A DNA stretch of 64,000 bases. Source: an uncultured Alphaproteobacteria bacterium. GTDB taxonomy: Bacteria; Pseudomonadota; Alphaproteobacteria; Caulobacterales; Caulobacteraceae. Below the pieces are notes generated by a model that ran no database searches, was not told the DNA's origin, and was given only the letters and a program-made list of their open reading frames with translations. Positions 62,189 through 64,000 of this stretch are shown one piece after another; position 1 is the first letter of the stretch, and each line of letters begins with the position of its first letter. The DNA is taken from contig CAIJOB010000007.1 in assembly GCA_903822175.1 (NCBI GenBank), positions 1 to 64,000 on the forward strand, given 5' to 3'. The position numbers were made by a program, and so were the translations under genes.

Positions 62189-63529
62189 ATGACAAAAGCC
62201 ACCCTCTTTGCCGCCTCGACGCTGGCGGTCCTGACGCTCGCCGCCTGCATGCCCGCGGGCTCTTCCGACCACTGGGCGGGCTATGGCCCCAACCCGCCAT
62301 TGCCCAAGCCGGCCAAGGCGTTGCTCCCGACCGTCGGGATACCGAAGGTGGTGGGCTGGGCGGCGGACGGCGCGCCCAAGGCGCCGGCTGGCTTTACCGT
62401 CACCCGCTACGCCGAGGGCCTCGACCATCCGCGCTGGCTCTACGTCCTGCCGAACGGCGACGTGCTGGTCTCGGAAAGCGCCTCTGAACCCAGCCCGGCG
62501 GATGTCACCAACCAGGGCATCAAGGGCTGGTTTCAGAAGCATCTGATGGCGAGCGTCGGCTCCTCCAAGCCCAGCCCGAACAAGATCTTCCTGCTGCGCG
62601 ACGCCGACGGCGATGGCGTGGCCGAGAGTCGGATGCTGTTCGCCCAGGGCCTCAAGCAACCCTTCGGCATGACGCTCATCGGCGCCAATCTCTACGTCGC
62701 CAATAGCGATGGCGTGGTCAGCTTCCCCTACGCCGATGGCCAGACCACGGAGACCGGAACCGGCCAGAAGGTGTTCGACCTGCCCGGCGGGCCGATCAAC
62801 CACCACTGGACCAAGAACGTCGTCGCCAGCCTCGACAAGACCAAGCTCTACGCCACCGTGGGCTCCAACTCGAACGTCGGCGAGAACGGGCTGGAGAACG
62901 AGACCGGCCGCGCGGCGATCTGGGAATACGACCTGGCGACCGCCAAGACGCGGATCTTCGCCAGCGGCATCCGCAACCCCAACGGCATCGACTTCGAGCC
63001 GACGACGCACGTCATGTACGCGGTCTCCAACGAGCGCGACGAGATCGGCAATGACCTGCCGCCGGACTTCCTGACCAGCGTCAAGGACGGCGCCTTCTAC
63101 GGCTGGCCCTGGAGCTACTACGGCCACAACGTCGACGTCCGCGCCAAGCCGGCCAACCCGCAGATGGTCGCCAAGGCCATCGCGCCGGACTTCGGCCTGG
63201 GCGCGCATACCGCGTCGCTCGGCCTCACCTTCTACACCGGCGCGGCCTTCCCGATGTCGTACCGAGGCGGGGCCTTCATCGGCCAGCATGGGTCGTGGAA
63301 CCGCAAGCCGCTGAACGGCTACCAGGTTGTCTTCATCCCCTTCGCCAATGGCCAGCCGCAAAACGCGCCGCAGGCCTTCCTCACCGGCTTCCTGGACAAG
63401 CACGACAAGATCCAGGGCCGCCCGGTCGGCGTCGCCGTCGACCGCACCGGCGCCCTGCTGGTCGCCGACGACGTGGGCGGCATCGTCTGGCGCGTCACCC
63501 CGACGCCGGCCGGGGCGAAGGCGCGCTAG
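62189..63529 (+). CDS. Lipoprotein PQQ-type sugar (sorbosone) dehydrogenase
   Basis: The 446-residue beta-propeller protein of the glucose/sorbosone dehydrogenase family has a lipobox TLAAC with Cys20, so it is anchored as a lipoprotein. Motifs include FTVTRYAEGLDHPRWLYVLP, GIRNPNGIDFEP and the late GQHGSWNRKPLNGYQV. Members use PQQ to oxidise sugars in the periplasm. The ATG at 62189 sits ahead of the lipobox. It converges with the VOC gene, overlapping by four bases. Confidence 0.88.
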   Translation: MTKATLFAASTLAVLTLAACMPAGSSDHWAGYGPNPPLPKPAKALLPTVGIPKVVGWAADGAPKAPAGFTVTRYAEGLDHPRWLYVLPNGDVLVSESASEPSPADVTNQGIKGWFQKHLMASVGSSKPSPNKIFLLRDADGDGVAESRMLFAQGLKQPFGMTLIGANLYVANSDGVVSFPYADGQTTETGTGQKVFDLPGGPINHHWTKNVVASLDKTKLYATVGSNSNVGENGLENETGRAAIWEYDLATAKTRIFASGIRNPNGIDFEPTTHVMYAVSNERDEIGNDLPPDFLTSVKDGAFYGWPWSYYGHNVDVRAKPANPQMVAKAIAPDFGLGAHTASLGLTFYTGAAFPMSYRGGAFIGQHGSWNRKPLNGYQVVFIPFANGQPQNAPQAFLTGFLDKHDKIQGRPVGVAVDRTGALLVADDVGGIVWRVTPTPAGAKAR

Positions 63530-63894
63530 CCCATCTGGAAGACGCAGAGCTTGTTGCCGTCGAGGTCGCGGAAATAGGCGCCGTAGAAATTGTCCATCCG
63601 CTGACCGGGCGGGCCTTCGCAGGTCGCCCCGGCCGCGATCGCCGCGGCATGGACCTGATCGACCTCGGCCGGCGAGGCGGCAGCCAACGCCACCATCACC
63701 CCGTTGCCGACGCTGGCCGCCTCGCCGTCGAACGGCAGGGTGACGCCCAGCATCGCGCCCCGGGTGGGGCTGCCGTAGTAGGTCGAGCGCTGATAGCGCA
63801 ACGTCCGGCGCCCGCCCAAGGGGGCGAGCGCCGCATCGTAGAAGGTCAGGGCGCGCTCGAGATCGTTGGTCCCAAGCGTCGTGTAGCCGATCAC
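63526..63894 (-). CDS. VOC-family (glyoxalase-like) protein
   Basis: The 122-residue single VOC protein starts (GTG) IGYTTLGTNDLERALTFYDA and ends YFRDLDGNKLCVFQ with the metal-ligand Asp/Glu-type position. Many are dioxygenases, isomerases or resistance proteins; the role here is unknown. It begins four bases after a second, near-identical VOC gene ends, pointing to tandem duplication. Confidence 0.85.
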   Translation of the reverse strand: MIGYTTLGTNDLERALTFYDAALAPLGGRRTLRYQRSTYYGSPTRGAMLGVTLPFDGEAASVGNGVMVALAAASPAEVDQVHAAAIAAGATCEGPPGQRMDNFYGAYFRDLDGNKLCVFQMG

Positions 63895-63898
63895 TCGG

Positions 63899-64000
63899 TT
63901 AGCCCATCTTGAAGACGCAGACCTTGTTGCCGTCCAGGTCGCGGAAATAAGCCCCGTAGAAGGTCGGCAGGCGCTGGCCTGGCAGGCCGTCGCAGGTCGC
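63899..64000 (-). CDS. VOC-family protein, C-terminal end (cut by the window edge)
   Basis: Only the last 33 codons are in the window. The end QRLPTFYGAYFRDLDGNKV is nearly identical to the same region of the neighbouring VOC protein (QRMDNFYGAYFRDLDGNKL). It is the upstream gene of a tandem pair on this strand. The start is beyond the right edge. Confidence 0.8.
   Translation of the reverse strand, partial: ATCDGLPGQRLPTFYGAYFRDLDGNKVCVFKMG

Noticed and set aside
1..64000. CRISPR arrays, tRNA genes, rRNA genes, phage or plasmid genes
   Set aside because: None seen on either strand.

Overview
The window is very GC-rich, gene-dense DNA with strong codon-position bias. It looks like a Caulobacteraceae chromosome, probably Phenylobacterium or Caulobacter. 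The evidence is the order of the division and cell-wall (dcw) genes, the PEPxxWA-CTERM proteins, a GANTC (CcrM-type) site at the mraZ promoter, the many acyl-CoA dehydrogenases, and an RNase P RNA just upstream of dcw. The genus is an inference. I saw no tRNA, rRNA or CRISPR array.

1-19,700: the dcw cluster on the minus strand, read right to left: mraZ, rsmH, ftsL, ftsI, murE, murF, mraY, murD, ftsW, murG, then murC, murB, ddl, ftsQ and the start of ftsA, which runs off the left edge. Most genes overlap by 1-8 bases. These genes make the lipid-linked meso-DAP peptidoglycan precursor and the septal synthase. A roughly 3.3-kb block (two PEPxxWA-CTERM proteins and a metallophosphatase) separates murG from murC, and a fold-back repeat lies between murD and ftsW. 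Three 10-bp-phased TGGGN boxes mark the probable MraZ autoregulatory site.

19,850-25,400: a second copy of the fold-back repeat, rnpB, a small periplasmic protein, an EamA-amidase-PaiB operon, a Ser/Thr-rich protein with a native hexahistidine run, an esterase and a DUF3052-like protein. 25,379-28,194: two acyl-CoA dehydrogenases split by a DUF559 nuclease gene whose ends lie in 38-bp inverted repeats.

28,298-41,157: two arrays of secreted TonB-C-like proteins (three single- or double-module genes, then three tandem triple-module genes). All 13 modules carry a Cys pair. Between the arrays are an EEP hydrolase and a phospholipase D, a PaaI thioesterase with DUF1289, a retropepsin, dusA, an Rrf2 regulator, and a deletion scar that joins a DUF6152 gene to a decapitated kdp operon.

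41,188-48,221: a YtrA-type GntR/ABC-transporter operon diverges from an ATP-grasp ligase, a luciferase-like monooxygenase and a CPBP protease, with a perfect GGTG-N16-CACC operator between them. 48,228-64,000: an OPT transporter, a TMEM175-like channel, an esterase diverging from a TetR regulator with a palindromic operator, an S9 peptidase, an FMN reductase, a NylA-like amidase, a CusF-like protein, a frameshifted secreted protein, a second acyl-CoA dehydrogenase pair, a lipoprotein sugar dehydrogenase and tandem VOC genes.

Most clearly unusual: the Cys-paired TonB-C-like family, the DUF559 inverted-repeat unit, the kdp deletion scar, the repeat that supplies the ftsW ribosome-binding site, and the ATP-grasp/monooxygenase/CPBP operon.
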